The translations under genes were made by a program, and so were the position numbers. Below, in pieces: positions 1 through 15,070 of a stretch of 64,000 nt of DNA. The notes under the pieces are model-generated. The model had not been told where the DNA came from. It ran no database searches and worked only from the letters and a program-made list of their open reading frames with translations. The DNA is taken from NCBI GenBank assembly GCA_964019695.1, contig OZ026518.1, positions 108,720,305 through 108,784,304 on the forward strand, written 5' to 3'. The first letter of the stretch is position 1. Each line of letters begins with the position of its first letter. This DNA comes from Loripinus fragilis. Taxonomy: Eukaryota > Mollusca > Bivalvia > Lucinida > Lucinidae.

Positions 1-1001
1 TACATCCGAATCTGAGTCTGAATCTTCCGTTGACGATGAAGACGATGACGATGATGAATGTTTCTTTTGCTTCTTTTTTCTTGAACTCCTATGCCTGGAT
101 TTAGAAGACTTATATTGATCTTTTTTGTGTGATTTCTTATGTTTATGTTTCTTTTGAATTTCATCGGAGCTACTCTCAGCTGAACTAGTATCTTCTGAAC
201 TCTCACTATTTTCTGAAAGCTGGTGCTTGTTTTTGTGTTTTTTGTTTTCAGAACTTGAGTGTGACTTGTGTTTTTTGGATGACTTTTTTTCTGAAAGTGA
301 GTGCTTGTTTTTACTACTTTTATTATCTGAAAGCTGCGCTTGTTTGTCTGTAGCACTGTCATCTGCAGAGGTCTTCTGTTTTGTTGCTTTTTGGTCTTTA
401 TCCATTTTTGATGATTTTTGCTTTTTCTCTGCACCCTCAGACTCCTCAGAATATTCAAGATTTAATTTTCGTCTGACTTGTGGACTTTGTGGTCTGTCAT
501 CTGTGTGACTCTTTGTTCTTTGTTTTGGAAAGATTGAACCTGGATGAATAAGGTCTTCTTGCATGCCTGTTGCCGTCTTGTATGAGGGCATAGTCCATGG
601 GACAGAAGGTGCTCCTGACCCACCGAATGCGCCTCGATCCTTTGGGAACGTTGAACCGTCTGGCCATAGTCTGTTCTTTATTTCATCTTTTATCTGTGAC
701 CTGTACACGTCTTCTTCTGTCCACTGTGCCTTGGAACCATCATCGTAGTCCAAAGTGTCTGCACCATAGCCGTCGTCCTGTTGCTCATCCGCTGTGTCAT
801 AGTCGGGATTTTGCCTGAAGTCTAAACACGCCAGGATGTCCTCTGGAATCCTTTTTCTCAAGATGCTTGAGGGGCTGTCACATTGCCTTGCCGCAGTCTC
901 ACTTCAACAATGGCCTTAGCTAATTTGTCACCGATACCAGGTATGATTCGTAGCTCTCTGGGGGTGGCAAAATTCATAGCAATTCTGTGCTCAGGGTCCA
1001 T
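1..1001 (-). pseudogene. Helix-hairpin-helix protein with Ser/Lys-rich tail, partial, apparent frameshift
   Basis: Seen: reading the minus strand from ATG at 1001 gives MDPEHRIAMNFATPRELR, then IIPGIGDKLAKAIVEVR, a helix-hairpin-helix motif (PGIG hairpin at roughly 930-950). That frame stops near 855. The adjacent frame is open from about 890 to the window edge (about 300 codons): ILRKRIPEDIL, an acidic stretch, then a long tail of SSKKHKSHSSSE-type Ser/Lys runs ending in poly-Ser and SDSDSD. Neither frame is complete alone, so a one-base shift lies between about 855 and 905; it could be a mutation, an assembly error or a missed splice. Family knowledge: such HHH motifs contact nucleic-acid backbones. 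Inference: nuclear DNA/RNA-associated protein or a retroelement gag-like protein; function unknown. The gene runs off the left edge. Confidence 0.5.
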
Positions 1002-1795
1002 TTTGAGACAGGAAGTAGCAACACAAAAAACAGTTTTTTTTTCTGTTTTTTTTCAGGGACGACGCTGTTGTGGGCTTTGGACTAGTGTATGGATGGCCAG
1101 TGCAATTTCTTTAGGAGACAGACGAGTGCAAATTGAGTGCAAATTGACGATGGAAGCGTGAAATGGCGGGAAAGGTCACTTGCAAATTTCAAAATTTCAA
1201 GAATACCACACGTGTTCTGACGATAGGCGACGTTTCTCCAGATTACCGCTGCCACCAATATAGTAATCTTACCTATCCTATAGGTATACGGCCGCTAGGC
1301 TATGGTAATTCTGCGCTTCTTTGTAGTTTTATTGTCTTGACGTCTATCTCCTCGCACGGCTCTCGCTAGTCTCGTCTTCTACCACGAGATGTTGTCCTTT
1401 TTATAGCTCCATCCCATTCGGAACACCTCGAATACCGAGCCGGACATAACCGGTGCAAGCCGACTGGAATAGAATAGAACGGAGCCCTCCACTACAGAAA
1501 GAAATTATGTACTTGCCCCCAAAAATTGGTTTATAGGCTGATTTCGTAATAAAAAGTTAATTTCGCGAAATCAACTTGATTTCTCCGATTAGCTATACCG
1601 GTTTGCCACTGCAGTTGGAAATATTCATCCGCGCGAAATGACATCAAGAGTTATCCTTCCGAATATATTCCTTGAGTTTACTTCAAACAAAAGTCAAGCG
1701 ATCTAGTCACCTACATTTTCGACTCGTAAGTACTGACATCAGGGACATATTCTATGCACAGGGGTGTTGAGATTGAAAATATATCCTGGACCTGT
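1002..1795. other. Non-coding, 5' flank of the HHH gene; nothing recognised
   Basis: No convincing coding frame on either strand. Only short shadow ORFs and a T-rich run (1025-1053) just upstream of the HHH gene start. The stretch presumably includes its 5' UTR and promoter, but no TATA box or known element could be assigned. Confidence 0.4.
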
Positions 1796-1796
1796 G

Positions 1797-2140
1797 GCGG
1801 ATCCAGGAGAGGCATGCGCGGATCCAGGAAGTTTTTTCAGAGGGGGTCCAACTTTTTTACGTTTTTTTTTTGTTTTTATTTTTTGTTTTTAGTTGATTAG
1901 GGGAGAGAGGATACAAATACCACTATAAATGGGCCATCATCGGCCCGCCAGCGAAACGCCATTTAAATGTCGCTTCGCTGGCGGGCCGATGGTGGCCCAA
2001 CACTGAATGCTGGCTTGTAAGCTGTGTGGTTTTACAGGGGATCCGGACCAATATTGCTAAGAAACCCTATATTTTTGTGATATTTCAGGGGGGGGGGCCG
2101 GACCCCCTGCCCCCCTCTGGATCCGCACATGAGAGGGGGT
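1797..2140. repeat. Foldback element with palindromic core
   Basis: GCGCGGATCCAGG (1816-1828) and its near-inverse CTGGATCCGCAC (2117-2128) bracket G-rich and C-rich blocks that are also inverted (AGGGGGTCC at 1840 versus GGACCCCCT at 2098). The near-perfect palindrome at 1931-1998 sits almost exactly in the middle. The structure is that of a foldback or MITE-type element without coding capacity. Confidence 0.55.
1931..1998. repeat. 68-bp near-perfect palindrome
   Basis: The left arm GGGCCATCATCGGCCCGCC pairs with the right arm GGCGGGCCGATGGTGGCCC, continuing inward through GCGAAACG/CGCTTCGC to a central ATTTAAAT. The centre is 1964.5. Only about three of 34 positions are mismatched. Confidence 0.85.
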
Positions 2141-2957
2141 GATTCAGCACCCCTAGCAGAGTCCATAGTAGAAAATTCTTAACCTATCTAAAACATCCTA
2201 ATATTTACCAGAGTAATTTTGGTACGAGTGTGCGGCCCAGTTTTTTTAAACCTGCCCCAATCATTCATATACCAGTATATATGACCCATTTATATATACT
2301 GCCTGAAGGGGTTTTCGCGTTAAATGTGTGCTCGCGTTAGTCTCGTCCCCTGTTATTGTATATTGCAGCGCCACCTACTTTCTATCAAATTTCCATGATT
2401 AATGGCCTATTTCAGAATACGAAAGTTGAGATTCATGGCTGACCTAATTTCATGAAAAAATCATGGCATGCATTTACTTGGCAAAAATCCTTAACAATTT
2501 CATACCCCACCCATTAAAATCAAATTTTCCGAAAGAATGAAGATCCATCATGAGTCCAAGTGTCATCATTAGGCCAACAATATATTATTTCAAAATGGCG
2601 GACATTTGTTTTGCTGCTGTATGGTCACATGACAAGTTTCCTGCCAAAATTAACAAGCTAACGCGAGATCACATCGACCTCTGAACCGAAATGGCGACGG
2701 CGGGGTCAACATGTTTACAACAAAATACAATCAATCCGAGTGATCGGAATCATATTACTTTTGCTCATAAGGGTCATCAGATATTAATGATGGAAAATAA
2801 TGAATTTATAAGTATTTTTCAAATATGACCAATCTTGCCTCAAGCCTAACAGCTTAGTTATCGCTAGATTAGCTCAGACCGTCATACTTGATTTAACATA
2901 CAGGTACGGGCCCGTATCCCTAGACAGCGGTTCTAGAGGTGCGGTCCCATATCTCTA
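2141..2957. other. Non-coding; nothing recognised apart from a repeat arm at 2900-2925
   Basis: AT-rich sequence with no supported reading frame. ACAGGTACGGGCCCGTATCC at 2900 is an inverted partial copy of the terminal repeat that begins at 2958, separated from it by about 32 bases. Confidence 0.4.
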
Positions 2958-4992
<2,035 letters not shown>

Positions 4993-4999
4993 TCGTAGT

Positions 5000-5182
5000 T
5001 TTTATATACCCTCTTTGCAGAATGCTGTCTTTAAACAAAGTTTACAAATACATATTACAATTTTAGTTTCTGAGCTAAATATCTGAGCAAAAATATGAGT
5101 ATTTTCAAACACGGATGTCAGAAAATGGGTCCACTCATAGAACGATGATGAAAAGCTGGGTCAGTCATATACTTTTTCTTAG
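5000..5182 (+). repeat. Dispersed repeat, left member of an inverted pair
   Basis: It matches 15237-15412 in inverse orientation. Shared blocks include the TATACCCTCTTTGC / GCAAAGAGGGTTTATA junction, CTGAGCAAAAATATGAGTA, and GTCAGAAAA followed by a CATATAC-TTTTTCTTAG end. The copies have diverged by perhaps 20-25%. They flank the satellite array on both sides. Confidence 0.6.
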
Positions 5183-5649
5183 AACAAAAAGGGCTTATCC
5201 TATACCTGGCAGCGCTGAAAAAGGGGGCTATTTACGCCACACATCCGTACTATGTCATATATAGGTAGTTACCCCCGGAGGTCCCTGCATGGTGTAATAA
5301 TAGAAAGCCCCAAAAACCCATGACTATTAATAGCGCTTAACAAGATACATCTTTTAAAAAAGATAATAGGTCATGAAGAGATCTTATAATGGGAGTGGAT
5401 GTTTAATGTAAACGATCGCACATAATTTCCTACAATTTAATATGGCCCCAAACCCCGAATCATCCACTTAGACTCAGATCAGCATGTGCAAGTGTAAATG
5501 TATCAGCCTACTTGCTATTTCCTTTATGAAGATGACAAACACAAGCACTAGTTTCTTTAACTATGTGAGACGATCTTATATACACAAGACTAGCATGCAA
5601 ACATGTCCAAATGTCTGTAATAGAAAGAAGGCAAATATATGGGCATCAA

Positions 5650-8600
5650 CATATTAATATGTTCTTATCATTGTCATGAGACGGTCAGCACTGAGACAAA
5701 TGACGGGGTATGTTTAATACCCTAAGGATTAATAAACATGCTCTGTCCGTTGTAATGAGATGATGACAACTGACAGAGCATGTTTCATACCCTAGGGATT
5801 AATAACCATGCTCTGTTCGTAATCATGAGATGATGACAACTGACGGAGCATGTTTCATACCTTAGGGGGGATCACCATGCTCTGTCCATTGCCATGAGAT
5901 GATAACAACTGAAGGAGCATGTTTCACACCTGAAGGGGGTATCAACATGCTATGACATTTTTCATGAGATGATGACAACAAACGGAGCATCGTTGATACC
6001 TTAGGGATTAATAACCATGCTCTGTCTGTTGTCTTGAGATGTTTACAACTAACAGAGCATGTTTACTTCAGGGATTTATAACTATGCTCTGTCTGTTGTC
6101 TTGGGACGATGACAACTGACAGAGCATGTTTCTTACCTCAGAGATATATTACCATGCTCTGACCGTTGTCTTGGGACGATGACAACTGACGAAGCATGTT
6201 TCTTAACTGAGGAATACATTACCATGCCCTAACCATTGTCATGAGACAATGACAACTGACGGAGCATGTTTCATACATGAGGGGTATCATCATGCTCTGA
6301 CAGTTGTTATGGGATGATGAAAAGTGACGGAGCATGTTGCAGAATTAAGGGATGAATAAACATGCTATGTCCGGTGTCATGAGACGATGACAACTGACAG
6401 AGCATGTTTCATACTTGAGAGGGATATATAACCATGCTCTGACCATTGCCATGATCCGATGACAACCAAAAGAGCATGTTTCATACCTTAGGGATAAATA
6501 ACCATGCTCTGTCTGTTGTCATGAGATGATGACAACGGACGGAGCATGTTTCATGCCTGAGGAATATATAACCATGCTCTGACAGTTGTCATTAGACGAC
6601 AACAGACAGAGCATGTTCCATACCTTAGTGATGAATAACCATGCTCTGTCCGTTGTCATGAGACGATGACAACTGACAGAGCATGTTTCATACCAGAGTA
6701 ATAGATGACCATGCTCTGACCGTTGTCATGAGACGATGGCAACAGACAGAGCATGTTTCATACATGAGGAATACATAAACATGTTCTGTCCGTTGTCATG
6801 AGACAATGACAACTGACGGATCATGTTTCATGCCTGAGGGATATATAACCATGCTCTTACAGTTGTCATGAGACGACAACTGACAGAGCATATTCCATAC
6901 CTAAGTGATGAATAACCATGCTCTGTCCGTTGTCATGAGACGATGACAACTGACAGAGCATGTTTCATACTTGAGAAATACAGTACCATGCTCTCTCCGT
7001 TGTCATGAGATGATGACAACTGGCGGAGCATGTTTCATACACGAGTAATACGTGACCATGCTCTGAACGTTGTCATGAGACGATGACAAATGACAGAGCA
7101 TGTTTTATACATGAGGAATACATAACCATGTTCTGACCGATGTCATGAGGCGATGACAACTCACTGAGCATGTTTCTTACCTGAGGAATACATTTTTATG
7201 CTCTGACCGTTGGCATGAGACGGTGGCAGCTGACAGAGCATGTTTCATACCTGAGGAAATATTACCATGCTCTGACCATTGTCATGAGACGATGACAGAG
7301 CATGTTTCATACTTGAGGGATATATTACCATGCCTTGCTCTGACCATTGTCATGAGACGAAGACAACCGGCATAGCATTTTTCATACCTGAGAAATACAT
7401 GACTGTACTCTGGCATAGGGTATGATACGGTGGCAACTGATGGAGCATGTTTAATACTTGAAGAATACATCACCATGCTGTGACCGTTGTTCTGGGAAGA
7501 TGACAACTGACAGAGAATTTTTTAAACCTTAAGGATGATTAAACATGCTGTATCCGTTATCATGTGACTATGACAACTGACAGAGCATCTTTCATACATG
7601 AATGATAGAGTTTCATGCTCTGACTGTTGTCATGAGATGCTGACAACTTACGGAGCATGTTTCATATTTGAGGGATATATCACCATGCTCTGACCGTTGT
7701 CATGAGACGATGACAAATGATGGAGCATGTTTCATACCTTAGAGATATATTACCATGCTCTGACCATTGTCATGAGACCATGACAACTGACAGAGCATGT
7801 TTCATACCTTAGGTAAGTATAACCATGCTCTGTCCGTTATCATGAGACGATAACAACTGAGAGAGCATGTTTCATACCTGAGGAATACATTACCATGCTC
7901 TGACCGTTGTTATGAGACTATGACAACTAGCAGAGAATGTTTACTACCTGAGGAAAACATTACCATGCTCTGACCGTTGTCATGAGACAATGACAGATGA
8001 CAGAGCATGTTTCATACTTGAGGGATATATCACCATGCCATGCTCTGACCATTGTCATGAGACGATGACAACTGGCGTAGAATTTTTCATACCTGAGTGG
8101 CCATGCTCTGGTATCAGGTATGATACGATGGCAACTGACGGAGCATGTTTAATACTTGAGGAATACATAACCATGCTGTGACCGTTGTTTGGGGACGATG
8201 ACAACTGACAGAGAATGTTTAAAACCTGAAGGATGATTAACCATGCTCTGTCCGTTATCATGTGACGATGACAACTGACAGAGCATGTTTCATACATGAA
8301 TTATATATTACCATGTTCTGACCGTTGTCATGAGACGATGACAACTTACTGAGCATGTTTCATATTTGAGGGATATATCACCATGCTCTGACTGTTGTCA
8401 TGAGACGATGACAAATGAAGGAGCATGTTTCATACCTTAGAGATATATTTCCATGCTCTGACCGTTGTCATGAGACCATGACAACTGACGGAGCATGCTT
8501 CATACCTTAGGTAAGTATGACCATGCTCTGTCCATTTTAATGAGGCAAGGACAACTGACGGTGCATGTTTCAAGGATTAGTGATATATAACCATGCTCTG

Positions 8601-11600
8601 ACCGTTGTCATGAGACGATGACAACTGATGGAGCATGATATCTACATTAGGCATATGTTACCACGCTCTGACCATTGTCATGAGAAGATGGCAACTGATG
8701 GGGCTTGTTATATACCTTAGGGATGAATAACCATGCTCTGACCGTTGTCATGAGACAATGACAACTGACAGAGCAGGTTTCATACTTTAGGGATGTATTA
8801 CCATGCTCTGTACGTTGTCATGAAGTGAAGACAACTGATGGAGCATGTTTCATATATAAAATATATATTACCATGCTCTGATCGTTGTCATGAGACGAAG
8901 ACAACTTATGAGTATGTTTCATACATGTGGAATACATTACCATGCTCTGACCGTTGTATTGAGACGATGGCAACTGACAGGGCATGTTTCATACCTTAGG
9001 GATGAATTACCATGCTCTGTCCGTCGTCATGAGACGATGACAACTGACTGTTCTCTTGAGATGATGACAAATGACGGAGCATGATTCATACCTTAGAGAT
9101 ATATTACCATGCTCTTACCATTGTCATAAGACCATGCCCACTAACGGAGCATGTTTCATACCTTAGGGATGTATAACCATGCTCTGTCCGTTGTCATGAG
9201 GAAATGGCAACTGACGGAGCATGTTACATAGATGAATGATATATTACCATGCTCTGACCGTTGTCATGAGACGATGACAACTGACCAACCATAATTAATG
9301 CCTAAGGGATATATTACCATGATCTGTCCTTTGTCATGAGACGATCACAATGACGGAGCATGTTTCATACCTTAGGGATGAATAACCATGCTCTGAACCT
9401 TGTAACGAGACAATAACAATTGATAGAGCATGTTGCATATATGAGGTATGAATAACCATGCTCTGACAGTTGTCATGAGACGATGACAACTGAGGGAGCA
9501 TGTTTAATACATGAATGATATATTGCCATATTCTGACCGTTGTCATGAGATGATGACAACTAACGAAGCATATTTCACTACATGAATCATATATTACCAT
9601 GCTCTGACCGTTGTCATGGGACGATGACAACTGATTGAGCATGGTTCATACCTCAGGAATACTAACCATGCTCTGACCGTTGTTTTGGGACGATGACAAA
9701 TGACAGGAATGTTGCATACCTTATGGATAAATAACCATGCTCTTTACTTTGTCAAGAGATGATGGCAACTGACAGAGCATGACTCATACTTGAGGTGGTA
9801 TCATAATCTGACCGTTGTCATGAGATGATGACAAGTGATGGAGCATGTTTCATACCTTAGGGATGTACAATCATGCTCTCTCCATTGTCGTGAGCCGGTC
9901 ATGAGACGATGACAAATGACGGACCATGTTTCCAGATATGGGGTTGATTACATGCAAATGTAATCGATAACAATTACAATTACTTTGGAATCTCATGATT
10001 ACTGATTACAATTACCTTTTTTTCTAAATGCGATTGATTTCAATTACAGATTATACTGCAAAGTAATCATGATTACTTAATGATAACTTTTGATTACTTT
10101 AAAATGAATTTTATTTTATTTGAAGACTTATTATTAGAATGTTATCCTGAAGAAAGGAAAACTTTGACCTGAAGCAATGTTTCTCATTTCTACCTTCAGA
10201 TATTAGTAAGCTACATGTACAAGGCTGACTGAATGAAATATAGAATAAAACAATAGTATTCAAAAGTCCCATGTTATTCTACATATAAATATGGATACGA
10301 ACTTGTGCATCTCAGTTATCTTAGATGTGTTTGCAAGTTCAAGGTAAAAGATTTGACCACTGTTTTTAACACAGTTCCATCGATGTGCTTCAGATATGTG
10401 TTTCTGTCGAAGAAGATAAAATAAAACTATTGAAAAGAAGCATTAAAATGCATATAGCTGTGTGAAGCACAATTAGTTGTTCATGTTCAGAATATCAGTC
10501 TCTTTCTAGCCCAATAATAATTATAATGACTAAAACACATTCAATGGCGCAAATGACAGAGCATGATTCATACTATAGAGATATATTACCATGCTCTGAC
10601 CGTTATCATAAGACCATGACCACACTGGCATGTTTCATACCTTAGTTATGTATAACCATGTTCTGTCTGTTGTCATGAGGCGAGGACAACTGAAGGACCA
10701 TGTTTCATAGATGAATGATATATATGCATGCTCTGACCGTTGTCATGAGACGATGACAACTGACGGAGCATGATTAATGCCTAAGGGATATATTACCATG
10801 ATCTGGCCGTTTGCATGAGATGATGACAACTGATGGAGCATGTTTTAATACCTTAGGGATGAATATCATTATTTGAACGTTGTACTGAGACGATGACAAC
10901 TGACAGAGCATGTTGTATACCTCAGGTATGAATAACCATGCTCTGACCGTTGTCATGAGACGAAGACAACTGACGGATCATGATTCATACTTTAGGGATA
11001 CATTACCATGCTCTGACCATTGTCCTGTGGCAATGACAATTGACGGTGCATTTTCATACCTTAGGGATGAATAACCATGCTCTGACCGTTGTCACGAGAC
11101 GATGACAAGTGACAGAGCACCTTAGGGATGAATTACCATGCTCTGACCGTTGTCATGAGACGATGACAGCTGACAGAGCAAGTTTCATACCTTTGGGATA
11201 TATAACCATGCTTTGACCGTTGTCATGAGGTGATGACTACTGACGGAGCTTGATTCATATCTTAGGGATATATTACCATGCTCTGAATATAGTCATGAGA
11301 CGATGACAACTGACGGAGCATGTTTCTTATATGAATGATATAAACTTTGCTCTGGCCGTAGTCATGAGACGATGACAGCTGGTGGAGCATGTTTTATACC
11401 TGAGGACTACATTGCCATGCTCTGACCTTTGCTACGGGACGATGGCAACTGACATAGGATGGTGCATACCTTATGGATGAATAACCATGCTCTGTACATT
11501 GTCATGAGATAATGGCAACTGACAGAGCCAACTCATACTTGAGGCGGTATCAGCATACACTGACTGTTGTCATGAGACGATGACAACTGGCGGAGCATGT

Positions 11601-13455
11601 TTCATATTTTAGGGATGTATAACCCTGCTCTGTCCGTTGTCATGAGGCGATGACAACTGATGAAGCATATTTCACTACATGAATGATATATTACTATGCT
11701 CTGACCGTTGACATGAGACCATGACAACTGACGGAGCATGATTCATACCTTAGGGATATATAACCATGCTCTGACAATAGTCATGTGACGATGACAACTG
11801 GCGGAACATGGGTCATACCTGAGGAATACATAACCATGCTCTGGACGTTGTTATGGAACGATGACAACTGACAGGGCATGTTGCATACCTTATCGATGAT
11901 TAACTATGCTCTGTATGTTGTCATGAGATGATGGCAACTGACTGAGCACGACTCATACATGCGGTGGTATCATCGTACACTGACCGTTGTCATGAGACGA
12001 TGACAACTGATGGAGCACGATTCGTACCTTGGGGATGTATAACCATGCTCTGTCAGTTGTTATGAGGAGGTGATAACTGATGGAGCATGTTTCATAGATG
12101 AATGGTATATTACCATGCTCTGACCAATGTCATGAGAAGTTGGCAACTGACGGAGCATGATTCATACCTTAGGGATATATTACAATTTTCTGACTGTTTT
12201 CATTAGACGATGACAACTGATGGAGCATGATTCATACCTTAGGTATGAATAACCATTTTCCGACCATTGTAATGAGACGATGACAATTGTGAGAGCAGGT
12301 TTAATACCTTAGGGATGTATAACCATGCTCTGTCCCTTGTCATGAGACGATGACAACTGTCAGAGCAGTTTTTATACCTTAGGGATGTATAACCATGCTC
12401 TTTTCATTGTCATGAGGCGATGACAACTGATGGAGCATGTTTCATAGATGGATGATATATAACCATGCTCTGACCAATGTCATGAGATGATGACAACTGT
12501 TTGAGCATGATTCATACCTTAGGGATATATAACAATTCTCTGACTATTGTAATTAGACAATGACAACAGACGGAGCATGCTTTATACCTTAGTTATGAAT
12601 AACCATGTTCTAACAATTGTCATGAGACAATGACAACCCGTCAGAGCAGGTTTCATACCTTAGGGATTAATAACCATGCTCTGTTGGTTATCATGAGACA
12701 ATGACGGCTGTCAGAGCAGGTTTCATACCTTAGGGATGTATAACCATGCTCTGTCCGTTGTCATGAGGCGAAGAAAACTGACAGGGCGTGTTTCATAGAT
12801 GTATGATATATTACCATGCTCTGACCGTTGTCATGAGATGATGACAACTGACAGAGCATGATTCATCCCTTGGAGATGAATAACCTTGCTCTCTTCATTG
12901 TCCTGAGGCGGTCATGAGGCGATGACAACTGACCGAGCATGTTTCATACTTGAAGCACGACTCATACTTGCAGTGGTATCACCGTACACTGACCATTGTC
13001 ATAAGACAATGTCAGAGCATTTTTATTACATGAGGGATATATTACCATGCTCTGACCGTTGTCATGAGACTAGCAACTGACAGCATGTGTCAAACTTGAG
13101 GGGTATCACCATGCTCTGACCAATGTCATGGGAGGATGACAACTGACAGAGCATGTTGCATATCTTAAGGATAAATAACTATGCCCTGTCCGTTGTCATG
13201 AGGCGAAGACAACTGATGGGGCATGTTTCATAGATGTATGGTATATTACCATGCTCTGACCGTTGAACTGCTGGAGCATTTTCATACATGAGTGATATAT
13301 TATATATCATGAGACTCACAACTGACGGAGCATGTTTCATGCTTGAGGCGGTATCACCATGCTCTGACCGTTGTCATGGGACGATAACAACTGTCAGATT
13401 ATGTTGCATACCTTATGGATGAATAACCATGCTTTGTTCGTTGTCATGAGACGAT
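5650..13455 (+). repeat. Giant array of ~70-bp palindromic satellite units
   Basis: About 110 diverged units. Each has the core CATGCTCTGACCGTTGTCAT, then GAGACG, then ATGACAACTGACGGAGCATG, followed by a linker of about 24 bp such as TTTCATACCTTAGGGATATA. The two core halves pair at about 17 of 20 positions, so each unit can fold into a hairpin. Units differ by point changes and small indels, and the linker is conserved between units. No gene lies inside; all short frames are repeat by-products. Non-array sequence interrupts it at about 9935-10545. Confidence 0.95.
9935..10545. mobile_element. Unrelated ~0.6-kb insertion in the satellite array
   Basis: Array sequence stops after GGACCATGTTTC and resumes with GCAAATGACAGAGCATGATTC. 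Between them is AT-rich sequence with repeated GATTAC/GTAATC motifs (for example AATCGATAACAATTACAATT at 9971) and no long ORF. It looks like a non-autonomous insertion that split a unit. The ends were not resolved to the base. Confidence 0.55.
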
Positions 13456-14325
13456 TAAAACTGACGTTACAACGGACAGAGCACGGTTATACATCCCCAA
13501 GGTATTAAACATGCTTCATCAGTTGTCATCGCCTCATGACAACGGTCAGTGTATGGTGATACCCCTTCAAGTATGAGTCGTGCTCTGTCAATTGCCATCA
13601 TGTCTTGACAACTTAAAGAGCGTGGTTATTCATCCATAAGGTATGCAACATGCCCTGTCAGTTGTAATCGTTCCATAGCAACGGTCAGAACTTGATAATA
13701 TGTTTCTCAGGTATGAAACATGCTCCGTCAGTTGTCAACGTCTCATGACAACGGTCAGAGCGTGGTAATATATCCCTAAGGTATGAATCATGGTCCGTCA
13801 GTTTTCATCGCCTCATGACAACGTACAGAGCATGCTGATATATCCCAAAGGTATAAAAATAGTAAGTGAGTATGATCATGAAATACTGCAATCACAAACT
13901 GCAGACAACCCCGTGGCACCGCGAGGAAGAGCCGTTCAACCATTACGAGACACCAGGAAGACAAATTAAGCGAAGCAATCAGCTCTCTCTTCTGTCAGTT
14001 GTCATCGTCTCATGACAACGGTCAGAGCATGGTTATTCATGGATAAGGTATTAAAATGCACTGTCAGTTGTCAGTGTCTCATGACAACGGTCAGAGCAAT
14101 GTAGTATATCCCTAAGGTATGAATCATGCTCTGTCGGTTGTCTTCATCTCAGAACAACGGTCAGAGCATGGTAATATATCATTCATGTATGAAACGTGCT
14201 CTGTCATTTGCCATCATCTCATGACAACGTAAAGAGCTAGGTTATTTATCCATAAGGTATGCAACATTCCTGTCATTTGTCATACTCCCATAACAACGGT
14301 CAGAGCATGGCAATGTGTTCCTCTT
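13456..14325 (-). repeat. Inverted arm of the palindromic satellite
   Basis: From about 13456 the units read as the reverse complement of the main array: GGTATGAAACATGCTCCGTC, AGTTGTCATCGTCTCATGAC, then AACGGTCAGAGCATGGTAAT, and linkers read TATCCCTAAGG instead of CCTTAGGGATA. About nine units are present, interrupted at about 13852-13995 by a dispersed repeat. Confidence 0.9.
13855..13995 (+). repeat. Dispersed repeat (GTGAGTATGA family), copy 1
   Basis: AGTAAGTGAGTATGATCATG, then CCGCGAGGAAGAGCC, then AAGCGAAGCAATCAGCTCTC. It matches copies at 21205-21345 and 27683-27825 (same strand) and at 24940-25105 and 56715-56870 (opposite strand). It sits inside the inverted satellite arm. Confidence 0.75.
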
Positions 14326-14334
14326 TTCATCTAA

Positions 14335-14600
14335 CCAAAGCATCTGCAATGTTTGAAGTTGCTACGTCCAACAGTTTAGGAGGAGATGCATTTACAAGAA
14401 AGTACATTATTTCACTTTTGACCTCGATTTTAGATTAAGGACAAACACCAAACGTTGCCCAGTACCCTCTACATCATATGACCTGTGTACCTGCAAAGTT
14501 TGAAGCTGCTATGTCTAGTGGTTTAGGAGGAGATACATTTACAAGAAACGTGACGGACGCACAGACCCACAGACAGACGACAGACGGACTTTGGTACAAA
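14335..14600 (+). repeat. Dispersed repeat with tandem halves
   Basis: Two related stretches: CTGCAATGTTTGAAGTTGCT at about 14343 and CTGCAAAGTTTGAAGCTGCT at about 14492. Each is followed by GTTTAGGAGGAGATRCATTTACAAGAAA. The second ends in a degenerate GACGGACGCACAGACC run, as found at the 3' ends of many molluscan repeats. Confidence 0.6.
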
Positions 14601-15070
14601 TTTAATTTACCCTTTTTTTTCTAAAAAATGCGTCTATAATCACGAAATTAGCAACCTGGTTGCAATTTTTGCCGCCAGAGCCCCTATTCGGTGCTTCCAC
14701 CTCCCCCCCCCCCCCCCGGCCCTGGGGATGGGGTCAAAAGGTCAAAATTCATCTTTACCAGAACATGGTCATGTTGCATATCAAATTAAAGGGAACTACA
14801 AATGCAGCAACTTGGTAGCAAATATTTAGCCCGCAGACCCCTCTCCCACACCTTACCCTAGGGTCAATAGGTCAAAATTTAACTTTTTCACAACGTGGTC
14901 ATGTTGCATAACAAATAAAAGGGAATGGAGCATAGAGCACCAAGCAAGCACATATTCTCTCCTTACACACCCACATAACCTTTGGGTTGAATTAAAAGGT
15001 AAAAAATGAATGTGGTCATGTTGCGTATCAAATTAAGGAGAGAGAAGTATGGACTAACATAGAAGCAAAC
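14601..15070 (+). repeat. Three ~130-bp tandem units, plus poly-C tract
   Basis: Units share AACATGGTCATGTTGCATAT, CAAATTAAAGGGAA and GGGTCAAAAGGTCAAAAT. The copies centre on about 14765, 14895 and 15012. A run of about 16 C residues lies at 14702-14718. No coding frame. Confidence 0.6.

Noticed and set aside
5650..14325. CRISPR-like array (palindromic repeats with ~24-bp linkers)
   Set aside because: The linkers are themselves repeats of one another, units are diverged, there are no cas genes, and the context is eukaryotic. It is satellite DNA.
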